DNA of 64,000 nucleotides. Source: UBA1127 sp965116355 (GTDB lineage: Bacteria > Chloroflexota > Dehalococcoidia > Lucifugimonadales > UBA1127). Made by a program: the position numbers and the translations under genes. A model generated the notes under the pieces. It saw nothing but the letters and a program-made list of their open reading frames with translations. It did no database searches and was not told the origin of the DNA. Where the stretch lies: NCBI GenBank assembly GCA_965116355.1, contig OZ220679.1, positions 2,108,001-2,172,000 of the forward strand, written 5' to 3'. How positions within the stretch are numbered: position 1 is the first letter of the stretch; each line of letters starts with the position of its first letter. Shown here one piece after another: positions 48,835 to 57,205 of this stretch.

Positions 48835-48959
48835 GGCGCCACCTGCTTGGGGCGCGGGCGGCTGGATTCCCGCCTGCGCGGGAATGACGGGGGTAGGGTG
48901 GAGCCCTTCGACAGGCTCAGGGCGAACGGGTAGTGGAGGGTGGCGTAGAGGCGGTTCAT
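48831..48959 (-). CDS. 42-codon insert-derived frame coupling two genes
   Basis: It begins MNRLYATLHYPF, a copy of the DUF4129 protein's own start (MNRLYAALL), then reads through the inserted repeat (ALSLSKGS and PSFPRRRESS). It ends in TGA overlapping the real DUF4129 ATG. Its ATG overlaps the DUF58 stop (ATGA). The peptide itself is probably not functional; translation through it would keep ribosomes moving from DUF58 to DUF4129. Confidence 0.5.
   Translation of the reverse strand: MNRLYATLHYPFALSLSKGSTLPPSFPRRRESSRPRPKQVAP
48835..48934 (-). repeat. Family A + C repeat insert flanked by 25-bp direct repeat
   Basis: A family A hairpin (about 48869-48892) and a family C unit (48905-48930). 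They are bounded by 48810-48834 and 48935-48959, which match at 24 of 25 positions. Confidence 0.85.
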
Positions 48960-50185
48960 GCGGTCACCACCTCCAGCGTTGCCGCGTGGCCCTGGAGGGC
49001 CGACTGCGGGACGACGTACGTTGGGATGTCGCTGGGGATGGCCGCTCCGGCGCCGTCGCCGACGAGGGCGAGGGCGACGCGGCGGCCCGCGCGGGTGAAG
49101 CGCCGCAGGGTGCCGATGAGCTGCGGCGTGGGGACGGCGGTGACGACGAGGATGCTGGCCGTCCATGGAATGGAACGGCCCTCGGTCGAGAGCATGCGGT
49201 CGATGGAGTGCATTGGCCAGCCCATGGGGTGGGCGAGGCCGGTGAGGACCCGGGTCAGGTGGCCGGGGTTACGGGACGGCGCGAAGCGGACCATCTCCCG
49301 GGTGCCGCGGTAGGCCTCGTTGGCGTAGACGCCGACCTCGTAACGCGCGGCGATTGCGTGGCTGGCGATGGATGCGGCGACGGAGACGGCGCCCTCCAGC
49401 AGGGGCTCCGAGGGGGCCTGGAAGCGGGACGACATCGTATTGACGTCGAGGAAGACGGCGACGTTGGGCGTCGAGGTGCTCTCCAGCACTCGGGTCTGGA
49501 GGGTTCCCTGACGGGCGGTGGCGCGCCAGTTGATGCGGTTGAGGGGGTCGCCGGAGACGTACTCGCGGCTGGTTACGATGCGCAGCGGGTCCTCAAAGAG
49601 CTGGCGGCGGACGCGGCGCTCGCCGAGGATCTCGGTCGAGGGGAGGCCGAGGGCGCGGAGGGGGAGGACGCGTGGGTAGACGACGAGGCGCGTCGTCGCG
49701 GAGAAGTTAGCGTCGCGGCTGGTGAAACCGAAGGGGTCCCGGACGGACATGGTGGAGGGGCCGAAGGTGTAGTACCCGCGCTTGGTGCACTCCACGAGGT
49801 AGCGCCGGGTAACGCGGCGGTACCAGCCGACGGCGAGGAAACTGGTCAGGTTCACGCGGAAGGGGTTGCCGGCGGCGGGGGTGACGGAGCCTCGGAGCAC
49901 GCGGAGCTCGTCGGGGGCTTCGAGGGTCACCTGCACGACGGGCAGGGGCAGCATCTTGCGGTTGGAGACGGAGACATCGACCTCGACGGTCTCGCCGAAA
50001 AAGGCGTGGTCGTGGCTGAGGCTCTGCTGGTGGCTGACGCGGGCGAGGGCGAAGTGGCTCCACACCCGCACGAGAAGGCCGGAGAGGAAGACGAGGGTCG
50101 TCAGCAGCAGCAGCGGCACCTGGGCCGTGATGATGGAGATGACGAGCAGCGTCAGGGTGATGAGGAGCCAGCCCTCACCTACCAC
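48956..50185 (-). CDS. DUF58 domain protein
   Basis: A 409-residue protein. Two membrane segments at the N-terminus (WLLITLTLLVISIITAQVPLLLLTTLVFLSGLLV) are followed by a beta domain. The DUF58 signature is REYVSGDPLNRINWRATARQGTLQTRV, followed by a von Willebrand A-like domain (NVAVFLDVNTMSS). The GTG start lies 2 bp after the MoxR stop. DUF58-MoxR pairs are thought to assemble or remodel protein complexes at the envelope. Second gene of moxR-DUF58-DUF4129. Confidence 0.94.
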   Translation of the reverse strand: MVGEGWLLITLTLLVISIITAQVPLLLLTTLVFLSGLLVRVWSHFALARVSHQQSLSHDHAFFGETVEVDVSVSNRKMLPLPVVQVTLEAPDELRVLRGSVTPAAGNPFRVNLTSFLAVGWYRRVTRRYLVECTKRGYYTFGPSTMSVRDPFGFTSRDANFSATTRLVVYPRVLPLRALGLPSTEILGERRVRRQLFEDPLRIVTSREYVSGDPLNRINWRATARQGTLQTRVLESTSTPNVAVFLDVNTMSSRFQAPSEPLLEGAVSVAASIASHAIAARYEVGVYANEAYRGTREMVRFAPSRNPGHLTRVLTGLAHPMGWPMHSIDRMLSTEGRSIPWTASILVVTAVPTPQLIGTLRRFTRAGRRVALALVGDGAGAAIPSDIPTYVVPQSALQGHAATLEVVTA

Positions 50186-50187
50186 GG

Positions 50188-51192
50188 TCAGTCTCCGGGG
50201 GCGGCGCCGGCCGTTTCCTGCTCGACGGGCGCCGGGACCGAGTCAATGATCTCAGCGAGCACCTGGGAGGCCGAATCGCCGCGCAGGTTGGTCTGCGCCT
50301 GCAGGCTGATGCGGTGCTCGAAGACGGAGGGCGCGAGTGCCTTGACGTCGTCCGGGATGACGAAGCCGCGCCCGTTGACGGCGGCGCGGGCCTGCGCGGC
50401 GTGCAGGAGGCCAAGCATCGCTCGTGGGCTGGCGCCGAGCTCGACCTCGGCGTGGGCGCGGGTGGCCTGGGTGACGCGGCTGATGTAGTCGCGCACGTCG
50501 GGCTGGACGGCGACCTCGCGGCAGGCGGCCTGCAGGGCGAGGAGGTCGGTGTCGGAGACGACGGGCACGACCTCCTCGATGGGGTTGTCACGCATGAAGC
50601 GGTCGAGGATCAGGGCGTCCTCCTCCTCGGTCGGGTAGCCCATGCGGACGCGGAGGAGGAAGCGGTCAAGCTGGGCCTCGGGGAGGGGGAAGGTGCCCTC
50701 AAGCTCGACCGGGTTCTGCGTTGCGAGGACGAGGAAGGGCCTCGGAAGCGGGAGGGTGTCGCCCTCGGCGGTCACCTGCTTCTCCTCCATGGCCTCAAGC
50801 AGCGCGGACTGGGTGCGGGGCGTCGCGCGGTTGATCTCGTCGGCGAGGAGCACCTGGGTGAAGACGGGGCCGGGGCGGAAGGAGAACTCGGCGGTGCGCT
50901 GGTCGAAGACGTGGGAGCCGGTGATGTCCGAGGGCAGCAGGTCCGGCGTGAACTGCACTCGCCGGAAGGCGCAGCCGAGGGAGCGGGCCATAGTGCGGGC
51001 GAGCATCGTCTTGCCGATGCCGGGCACGTCCTCAATCAGCACGTGGCCGTTGCAGAGGATGGCGACGAGCAGGAGCTCGGTGGCTTCCCGCTTGCCGACC
51101 ATGACACGTTCGACCTGGCCGTGCAGCCGCCGTGCGGCTGCGGCGATGGCGGCGACATTGTCGGCCACGTTGGCGCCGGGCAGTGTGGTCAC
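50188..51192 (-). CDS. MoxR-family AAA ATPase
   Basis: A 334-residue AAA+ ATPase of the MoxR type. Walker A is EDVPGIGKTMLART, Walker B is QVLLADEINRATPRTQSALLEAM, and sensor 1 is LVLATQNPVELEGTFPLPEAQLDRF. The C-terminal lid contains SPRAMLGLLHAAQARAAVNGRGFVIPDDV. GTG start. First gene of the operon with DUF58 and DUF4129; the hflC gene ends 18 bp upstream of it on the same strand, so readthrough from hflKC is possible. Confidence 0.95.
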   Translation of the reverse strand: MTTLPGANVADNVAAIAAAARRLHGQVERVMVGKREATELLLVAILCNGHVLIEDVPGIGKTMLARTMARSLGCAFRRVQFTPDLLPSDITGSHVFDQRTAEFSFRPGPVFTQVLLADEINRATPRTQSALLEAMEEKQVTAEGDTLPLPRPFLVLATQNPVELEGTFPLPEAQLDRFLLRVRMGYPTEEEDALILDRFMRDNPIEEVVPVVSDTDLLALQAACREVAVQPDVRDYISRVTQATRAHAEVELGASPRAMLGLLHAAQARAAVNGRGFVIPDDVKALAPSVFEHRISLQAQTNLRGDSASQVLAEIIDSVPAPVEQETAGAAPGD

Positions 51193-51210
51193 GGTATCCG
51201 CCTGCTCCTT

Positions 51211-52098
51211 CTACTCTCTCTGCGCGGCAGTCAGGAAACGGAACAGCTCTGACTCAGAGTCGAGCACAACGGTGTCGCCGCCACCCAGGAGCTTCTGATA
51301 GGCCTCAAGGCTGCGGAGGAAGGCGTAAAACTCCGGGTCCTGCTGGATGGCCTCGGCGAAGATCTGGATGGACTGACCCTCGGCGTTACCACGGATCTCG
51401 AGGGCCTCGCGCTCGGCCATGGCGAGGATCTCCGCGACCTGCCGGTCGGCGTCGGACTGGATCTGAAGCTTGGTGCGCTCACCCTCGGCGCGCTCCTGGT
51501 TGGCGACCCTTCTGCGTTCTGCGTTCATGCGGTCAAAGACAGAGGTGGCGATGGTGGCGGGGAAGTCGGCCCGCTTGATACGCACGTCTACGATCTCGAT
51601 GCCGAGCCCCCTGCCGGCCTCGCCGCTGGTGGCGGCGATCTGCTGGGCTGCGAGCGTCACCCGCTCCATGACCTGTTCACGGGTCTCAGAGATGATGTCC
51701 GTCTGGTTGTCCCGGGCGACCTCCTTGTTGAGCTCCGATGTGACGATGTCGCCAACCTTCGGCCCGGCCTCCGTGAGGTCCAGGAGGTTCTGGAGGAAGA
51801 GGAGCGGGTCAGTGATTCTATACCGCGCGTAGGCGTCAATGACGAGATTCTTCTTGTCCAGCGTGATGAAGTTGGCGGGAGGCACGTCGAAACGCTGGAG
51901 GCGGTTGTCAAACTTGATGGCTGTCTGGATGAAGGGGATCTTGGTCTTGAGCCCCGGGGTGGTGTAGCTCCGCTGGAACTCACCGAACTGGGTGACGACG
52001 GCGTACTCTGTGGCGTCGACAATGAAGAAGCTCTGTGAAATGAATATGAGCGCCGCGGCGATGAATGCGATGACCCCGTAGAAGAATCCGGCCTTCAT
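51211..52098 (-). CDS. hflC: HflC, SPFH/band 7 membrane protease modulator
   Basis: A 295-residue protein with one N-terminal membrane segment (FFYGVIAFIAAALIFISQSFFIV). A prohibitin/SPFH domain follows (EYAVVTQFGEFQRSYTTPGLKTKIPF), then a long coiled coil (ERRRVANQERAEGERTKLQIQ). The C-terminal LLGGGDTVVLDSESELFRFL is typical. HflC and HflK form a cage around the FtsH protease; no ftsH is in the window. The ATG overlaps the hflK stop by one base (TAATG). Confidence 0.95.
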   Translation of the reverse strand: MKAGFFYGVIAFIAAALIFISQSFFIVDATEYAVVTQFGEFQRSYTTPGLKTKIPFIQTAIKFDNRLQRFDVPPANFITLDKKNLVIDAYARYRITDPLLFLQNLLDLTEAGPKVGDIVTSELNKEVARDNQTDIISETREQVMERVTLAAQQIAATSGEAGRGLGIEIVDVRIKRADFPATIATSVFDRMNAERRRVANQERAEGERTKLQIQSDADRQVAEILAMAEREALEIRGNAEGQSIQIFAEAIQQDPEFYAFLRSLEAYQKLLGGGDTVVLDSESELFRFLTAAQRE

Positions 52099-53204
52099 TA
52101 CTGCGACCCCCCTTCCACCCGCGACTGCTGCGGCTGCTGTTGCAGCGAGTCCAGAGGCAGGAATTGGAGGAGGTTCCCACCCGTGTCATTTTCAATGATG
52201 AACTTCTTCACGTCCGGCAGGATGCGCTCCATGGCCTCCAGATAGAGGCGCTCACGGGTGACGTCTTCCGCCAGGGAGTACTCAGCGAGGATGGCGAGGA
52301 ACTCGGCGGCGCGGCCCTGGGCGTCGTTGATGCGCTGGGCCTCAAAGGCGCGGGCCTCGTTGAGGATGCGGTCGGCGTTACCGCGGGCCCTCGGGATGAT
52401 GTCGTTGGCGTAGGCCTCGGCCTCGTTTTGGAGCCGCACCCTGTCCTCCTGGGCGCGGACCACGTCGTCAAAGGCGTCCTGGACCTGCTCCGGGGCCTTG
52501 ACGGGCTGCAACTGCACCTGCTCAATGAAGATGCCGGACTCGTACGCGTTGAGCAAGCGGGTCATGCCGTCCTTGACTTCCTGCTCGATGACGGCGCGTT
52601 CGGCGGTGAGGACGTCGTCAATGGGGCGGCTGCCGACGACGCCGCGCAGCGCCACCTCCGCCACGTCCTTGAGGGTGCGCCCGTCCGGCCGGTCGCCGAT
52701 CATGCGGTCGGGGTCCCCAGGGTCGCGGACCTTGAGGATGAAGTCGCTGATGCTGGAGACGCGATAGAGGACCACCATTTCAACGTCGACGATGTTCTCG
52801 TCGCCGGTGATCATCAGCGCCTCTACGGGGTCGGTGCGAACCTGGCCGTTGGGCAGGCTGCGGAAGCCGACCTCCATGCGCTGGACCTGGGTCACCTTGA
52901 CGGTGTCATGCCGGGCAATGGGCGCCGGCGGGCGCCAGTGCAGGCCCTGGCTGGAAATGCCGGTAACGCGGCCAAACTGGCGAACGAGGGCCTGCTCGTC
53001 GGGTTCGACGGTGTAGAAGCCGGTGGCGAGCCAGACGAGCAGGGCGATGAGGAGCGCGCCAAAGAAGAAGAAGGAAGCGCGCTTTCCGCCGCCGACACCG
53101 CCGCCACCGCCACCGAACCGGGACGACCAATCACTGAAGCGTTCGCGCCCCTGCCTGAAGAGGCGTTCCCACTCTTCTCCTGAGCCTCCGCCGGGACGTT
53201 GCAT
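52098..53204 (-). CDS. hflK: HflK, SPFH/band 7 membrane protease modulator
   Basis: A 368-residue protein. A glycine-rich cytosolic start (SRFGGGGGGVGGGKRASF) precedes a membrane segment (FFFGALLIALLVWLATGFY). The SPFH domain follows (VEPDEQALVRQFGRVTGISSQGLHWRPPAP), then a coiled coil with VRAQEDRVRLQNEAEAYANDIIPRARGNADRIL. The ATG at 53204 is chosen for TAAGGAGTGCCT; a GTG two codons earlier is possible. Forms the HflKC complex with the next gene. Confidence 0.95.
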   Translation of the reverse strand: MQRPGGGSGEEWERLFRQGRERFSDWSSRFGGGGGGVGGGKRASFFFFGALLIALLVWLATGFYTVEPDEQALVRQFGRVTGISSQGLHWRPPAPIARHDTVKVTQVQRMEVGFRSLPNGQVRTDPVEALMITGDENIVDVEMVVLYRVSSISDFILKVRDPGDPDRMIGDRPDGRTLKDVAEVALRGVVGSRPIDDVLTAERAVIEQEVKDGMTRLLNAYESGIFIEQVQLQPVKAPEQVQDAFDDVVRAQEDRVRLQNEAEAYANDIIPRARGNADRILNEARAFEAQRINDAQGRAAEFLAILAEYSLAEDVTRERLYLEAMERILPDVKKFIIENDTGGNLLQFLPLDSLQQQPQQSRVEGGSQ

Positions 53205-53304
53205 AGGCACTCCTTACCCACAAAACGGTCGGGTGAAGAATCCGGTAGGTGTAAGGGATTTCAGTCTAGGATACACGAACGCCAAAGGGGTGGATAGCGT
53301 TCCG

Positions 53305-54570
53305 CTACGGCCTACTCAACGCAGCCGCCGCATCACCCAGCGGCGTTTCCCGCTGCTCGCCGGTGTCCATGGCCTTGACCTGCACCGTTCCGGCGGCGAC
53401 CTCGGCGTCACCGAGGACGAGGGTGTAGCGGGCGTTGAGGGCCGAGGCGTGGCGCATCTGGCCCCGGAGGCTGCGGCCGGGCTGGGCGAGGACGGCGCTG
53501 AGGCCCGCCTGCCGCAAGTCAGAGGCGAGGCGGACGGCGATGGGGGGCGCGGCGTCGCCGAGGCTGACGATGACGGCGTCGACGGCGGAGGACTCGGCCG
53601 GGGCGGCGGCCTCCTGTCGCTTCACGTTCAGGATGAGGCGTTCCAGCCCGGAGCCGAAGCCGATGCCGGGCGTCGGGCGGCCGCCGAGCTGCTCGATGAG
53701 GCCGTCATAGCGGCCTCCGCCGAGGACGACGCTCTGGGCGCCCTCCTCGGGCGGGAGGATCTCGAAGACGGTGCGGGTGTAGTAGTCGAGGCCGCGCACG
53801 AGGGTGGGGTTGATGAAGTAGGGGATGCCGAGAGCGTCGAGGTAGCGGCGCAGCTTGGCAAAGTGGTCGTCGCAGTCGGCGCAGAGGAGGTCGGTCATGC
53901 GGGGGGCGGAGGCGACGAGGTCCTGGCAGGCGAAATCGGTGCGCTTGCAATCGAGCATGCGGAGGGGGTTGCGCTCGTAGCGCATGCGGCAGTCGGGGCA
54001 GGCCTCGCCAAGGCGGGGAGTGTAGTGGTCTTTGAGGGCGGCGAGGTAGCCGGGCCGGCAGGCCGGGTCGCCGATGCTGTTGACGGCGAGGGAGAGGCCC
54101 TTGAGGCCGAGGGCCTCCGTGAAGCGCCAGCCGAGGTCGATGACCTCCGCGTCGACAGAGGGGTCGCCGTCGCCGATGGCCTCGACGCCGAACTGGTGGT
54201 GCTGGCGGAGGCGGCCGGCCTGGGGGCGCTCGTAGCGGAAGATGGGGCAGAAGTAGTGCATGCGGACGGGCTGGGGGAGGTTGTGCATGCCGTGCTCGAG
54301 GTAGGCTCGGCAGACGGGGGCGGTGCCCTCGGGCCGGAGGGTAATCTCCTCGCCGCTGCGGTCGGGGAAGGTGTAGGTCTCCTTCTCGACGATGTCGGTG
54401 CCCTCGCCGACGCCGCGCTGGAAGAGGCCGGCGTGCTCAAAGACGGGGGTGTCGATGCGGCCGTAGCCGAAGCGGCGGGCCTGCTCCTGCGCGACGGCGG
54501 TGACGTACTCCCACCAGGGCTGGTCGTCAGGGAGCCTGTCCTGGGTGCCCCTGGGAAGGCGGAACTGCAC
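53305..54570 (-). CDS. hisS: Histidyl-tRNA synthetase
   Basis: A 421-residue class II synthetase. Motif 1 region PRGTQD...; motif 2 FRYERPQAGRLRQHHQFGVEAIG; the histidine-specific LVRGLDYYTRTVFEI; and motif 3 GIGFGSGLERLIL. The C-terminal anticodon-binding domain (AVDAVIVSLGD...GRSLRGQMRHASALNARYTLVLGD) is intact. A cysteine-rich insert (CPDCRMRYERNPLRMLDCK) is typical. GTG start after GGAAGGAGCCCCC. A possible promoter is TTTACG-N17-TATGCT at 54611-54639 on the minus strand. Confidence 0.97.
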   Translation of the reverse strand: MQFRLPRGTQDRLPDDQPWWEYVTAVAQEQARRFGYGRIDTPVFEHAGLFQRGVGEGTDIVEKETYTFPDRSGEEITLRPEGTAPVCRAYLEHGMHNLPQPVRMHYFCPIFRYERPQAGRLRQHHQFGVEAIGDGDPSVDAEVIDLGWRFTEALGLKGLSLAVNSIGDPACRPGYLAALKDHYTPRLGEACPDCRMRYERNPLRMLDCKRTDFACQDLVASAPRMTDLLCADCDDHFAKLRRYLDALGIPYFINPTLVRGLDYYTRTVFEILPPEEGAQSVVLGGGRYDGLIEQLGGRPTPGIGFGSGLERLILNVKRQEAAAPAESSAVDAVIVSLGDAAPPIAVRLASDLRQAGLSAVLAQPGRSLRGQMRHASALNARYTLVLGDAEVAAGTVQVKAMDTGEQRETPLGDAAAALSRP

Positions 54571-54754
54571 GGGGGCTCCTTCCGTTCATACCGTATTGAG
54601 ACTCCATGCCAGCATACCGTAGGGGTATGGAAGCGTAAAGCGACATTTGGCGGGTGCGCGTACTGGCCAAATGTTTCAATCGTGATAGACTTAGTGACAA
54701 GAGTCACAGTGGGACTATGGACACGGCGCGACCGTAGCCTCGGGCAGGTGGGAC
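54571..54754. promoter_or_regulatory. hisS-rel divergent control region with inverted repeats
   Basis: Three inverted repeats: CATACC/GGTATG (54613-54629), ACATTTGGC/GCCAAATGT (54643-54651 and 54666-54674), and GTGAC-aaga-GTCAC (54694-54707). The first overlaps the proposed hisS -10. No T-box features (AGGGTGG-type antiterminator) are seen. Confidence 0.5.
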
Positions 54755-56959
54755 ATGACGGTTGAACTGTCCGACCTTTTGGACAAGGCAAGCACGTATC
54801 TGTCTGAAGACCGGCTGCAGCTGGTGGAGCAGGCGTACGAGTTTGCGGCCTCGCAGCACGAGGGGCAGTTCCGCAAGTCCGGCGAACCCTACATCGAGCA
54901 CCCCCTGAACGCAGCCCTCTTCCTCGCAGACCTCCGGCAGGACTCGGCCACCCTCGCGGCGACACTCCTCCACGACGTCATCGAAGACACGGGCCTGTCG
55001 CGCGAGGACCTCTCCAGCATGTTCGGGCCGGAGGTGTCGCGGCTGGTCGACGGCGTAACGAAGCTGACGCGGCTCGACCTGCTGACGGAGAACCGGGCGG
55101 CGGAGGAGGTCTCCGACAGCCACGCGCAGGCGGAGAGCATCCGCAAGATGCTGGTGGCGATGGCGGAAGACGTGCGTGTCGTCGTCATCAAGCTGGCGGA
55201 CCGGCTGCACAACATGCGGACGCTGGCGCCGCTGCCGCCCAACCGGCAGCGGGCAATTGCGCAGGAGACGCTGGACATCTACGCGCCGCTGGCCCACAGG
55301 CTGGGCATGTGGGACATCAAATGGCAGCTCGAAGACCTGGCGTTCCGCACGCTGGACCCGGACAAGTACAAGGAGATCTCCCGCAGGCTCGCCATTCGCA
55401 GGGCGGAGCGGGAGGCGTTCCTGAACCGGCAGTGCCAGCAGGCGCGGGCGGCGCTCAAGGAGGCGGGCGTCGAGGGCTCGGTGTACGGCCGGCCAAAGAG
55501 CATCTACAGCATCCACCAGAAGATGCAGAAGTACGCGGTCATCGGCAGGGAGTACGACGAGATTCGCGACCTCTACGCGATCCGAATCCTCGTCGAGACC
55601 AAGGCGGACTGCTACAACACCCTGGGCCAGGTGCACCAGCTCTGGCACCCGGTGCCGGGGCAGTTCGATGACTACATCGCCACGCCGAAGGAGAACCTGT
55701 ACCAGTCGCTGCACACGACGGTGATGTGCGAGGGCGGCATCCCGATGGAGGTGCAGGTCCGCACGTACGAGATGCACGAGCTGGCGGAGTACGGCGTCGC
55801 GGCGCACTGGTCGTACAAGGAGACGAGCAAGAAGCGGGGCGGGAGCGCGCGGAACGGGCAGTTCGAGGAGAAGATGACGTGGCTGCGGCAGCTGCTGGAG
55901 TGGCAGCGCGAGGTAGTGGCCACGGACGAGTTCCTGGAGTCGGTCAAGACGGACATTCTGAAGGACCAGGTATTCGTCTACACACCCAAGGGGGACGTGC
56001 GGGAGCTGCCGACGGGGTCGACGCCCATCGACTTTGCGTACCTGATCCATACGGAGCTTGGGCACAAGTGCATCGGCGCGAAGGTGAACGGACGGCTGGC
56101 GCCGCTGGACACGCAGCTGCAGAACGGCGACACGGTTGAGATCGTCACGAGCAAGGTGACGCGCGGGCCGAGCATGGACTGGCTGAACTCGGCGCTGGGG
56201 TACGTGAACACGGCGTCGGCGCACCAGAAGATCCGGCAGTGGTTCCGCAAGTTGGAACGCAGCGAGCACATGGAGCACGGCCACGAGCTCCTGACGAAGA
56301 CGCTGCGCAGGCTGCCTCGGTCGATTACCGAGGCGGCCGCGGCCAAGGCGCTCAAGTTCGACAACGTCGAGGCGCTGCACGTGGCGCTCGGCCGCGGGGA
56401 CATCACGGCGTCGCAGGTGGAGACGCGGCTGGCGCCGCACCACGAGCCGGCGGTCATCGCGGCGACGCACCCGGTGCAGCCGCCAGAGAGCCCGACGACG
56501 GGCATCAAGGTGCTGGGCACGGGCGACCTGCTGACGCGCACGGCCCGGTGCTGCAACCCGGTGCCGGGCGACCCCATCATCGGCTACATCACGCGGGTGC
56601 GCGGGGTCACCGTTCATCGCGTGAACTGCCCCAACATCGTCAACGAGGACGAGAAGGAGCGGCTGGTCGAGGTGGAGTGGGGGCCGACGGAGGACCTGCA
56701 CCCGGTGCGTGTCGAGATCACGGGGTGGGACCGCGTGGGGCTGCTGCGCGACATCACCATCATGGTCGCGGGCGAGAAGGTGAACATCGCGGGGGTGGTG
56801 ACGGCGGAGCCGGGCGATGGGACGGCGGTCATCACGCTGACGCTGTACACGACGGGCGTCGCTCAGTTGACGCGGCTGTTCACTCGCCTCGACGGCATCA
56901 AGGGCGTCATCAACGTGTCGCGGACGAGCGCGGACACCGGGGCTGCGGCGAAGACGTAA
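54755..56959 (+). CDS. rel: Rel/SpoT-family (p)ppGpp synthetase/hydrolase
   Basis: A 734-residue long RSH enzyme. N-terminal HD hydrolase: EHPLNAALFLADL with H49, then LLHDVIEDT with H73-D74 and E77-D78, all intact. Synthetase: VYGRPKSIYSIHQKM, RDLYAIRILV, and QFDDYIATPKENLYQSLHT (303-321). TGS domain about 386-445 (VFVYTPKGDVRELPTGSTPIDFAYLIH); C-terminal conserved-cysteine and ACT domains (LRDITIMVAGEKVNIAGV). It makes and degrades the alarmone. The QFDD motif is RelA-like rather than the RxKD usual in two-way enzymes. GTGGGAC precedes the ATG. Confidence 0.96.
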   Translation: MTVELSDLLDKASTYLSEDRLQLVEQAYEFAASQHEGQFRKSGEPYIEHPLNAALFLADLRQDSATLAATLLHDVIEDTGLSREDLSSMFGPEVSRLVDGVTKLTRLDLLTENRAAEEVSDSHAQAESIRKMLVAMAEDVRVVVIKLADRLHNMRTLAPLPPNRQRAIAQETLDIYAPLAHRLGMWDIKWQLEDLAFRTLDPDKYKEISRRLAIRRAEREAFLNRQCQQARAALKEAGVEGSVYGRPKSIYSIHQKMQKYAVIGREYDEIRDLYAIRILVETKADCYNTLGQVHQLWHPVPGQFDDYIATPKENLYQSLHTTVMCEGGIPMEVQVRTYEMHELAEYGVAAHWSYKETSKKRGGSARNGQFEEKMTWLRQLLEWQREVVATDEFLESVKTDILKDQVFVYTPKGDVRELPTGSTPIDFAYLIHTELGHKCIGAKVNGRLAPLDTQLQNGDTVEIVTSKVTRGPSMDWLNSALGYVNTASAHQKIRQWFRKLERSEHMEHGHELLTKTLRRLPRSITEAAAAKALKFDNVEALHVALGRGDITASQVETRLAPHHEPAVIAATHPVQPPESPTTGIKVLGTGDLLTRTARCCNPVPGDPIIGYITRVRGVTVHRVNCPNIVNEDEKERLVEVEWGPTEDLHPVRVEITGWDRVGLLRDITIMVAGEKVNIAGVVTAEPGDGTAVITLTLYTTGVAQLTRLFTRLDGIKGVINVSRTSADTGAAAKT

Positions 56960-57205
56960 CGCACCCATCCCAGCCTCGTACTTCAGGCAATCCCTGTTCC
57001 CGTTGATCATTCCAGCCCTTGTGTTGTGTGTTTGTGTTGCTGAGCGTCGCGCCGCTTGCCGGGTTTCTGGGCACCGGCTTTCGCCGGTGAAACGGGGAGA
57101 AGGGCAGGAGCGGCGGCAGGGTGTGTGCGGGGCCGGCGGGTTGAGGGGGGCTTTGGGTGCGGGCATAATGAGGCGAGCTACTCGCCGACCGTGCAGGAGG
57201 CTTGT

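Noticed and set aside
54571..54754. T-box leader upstream of hisS
   Set aside because: No specifier loop or antiterminator signature could be found; only simple inverted repeats are present.
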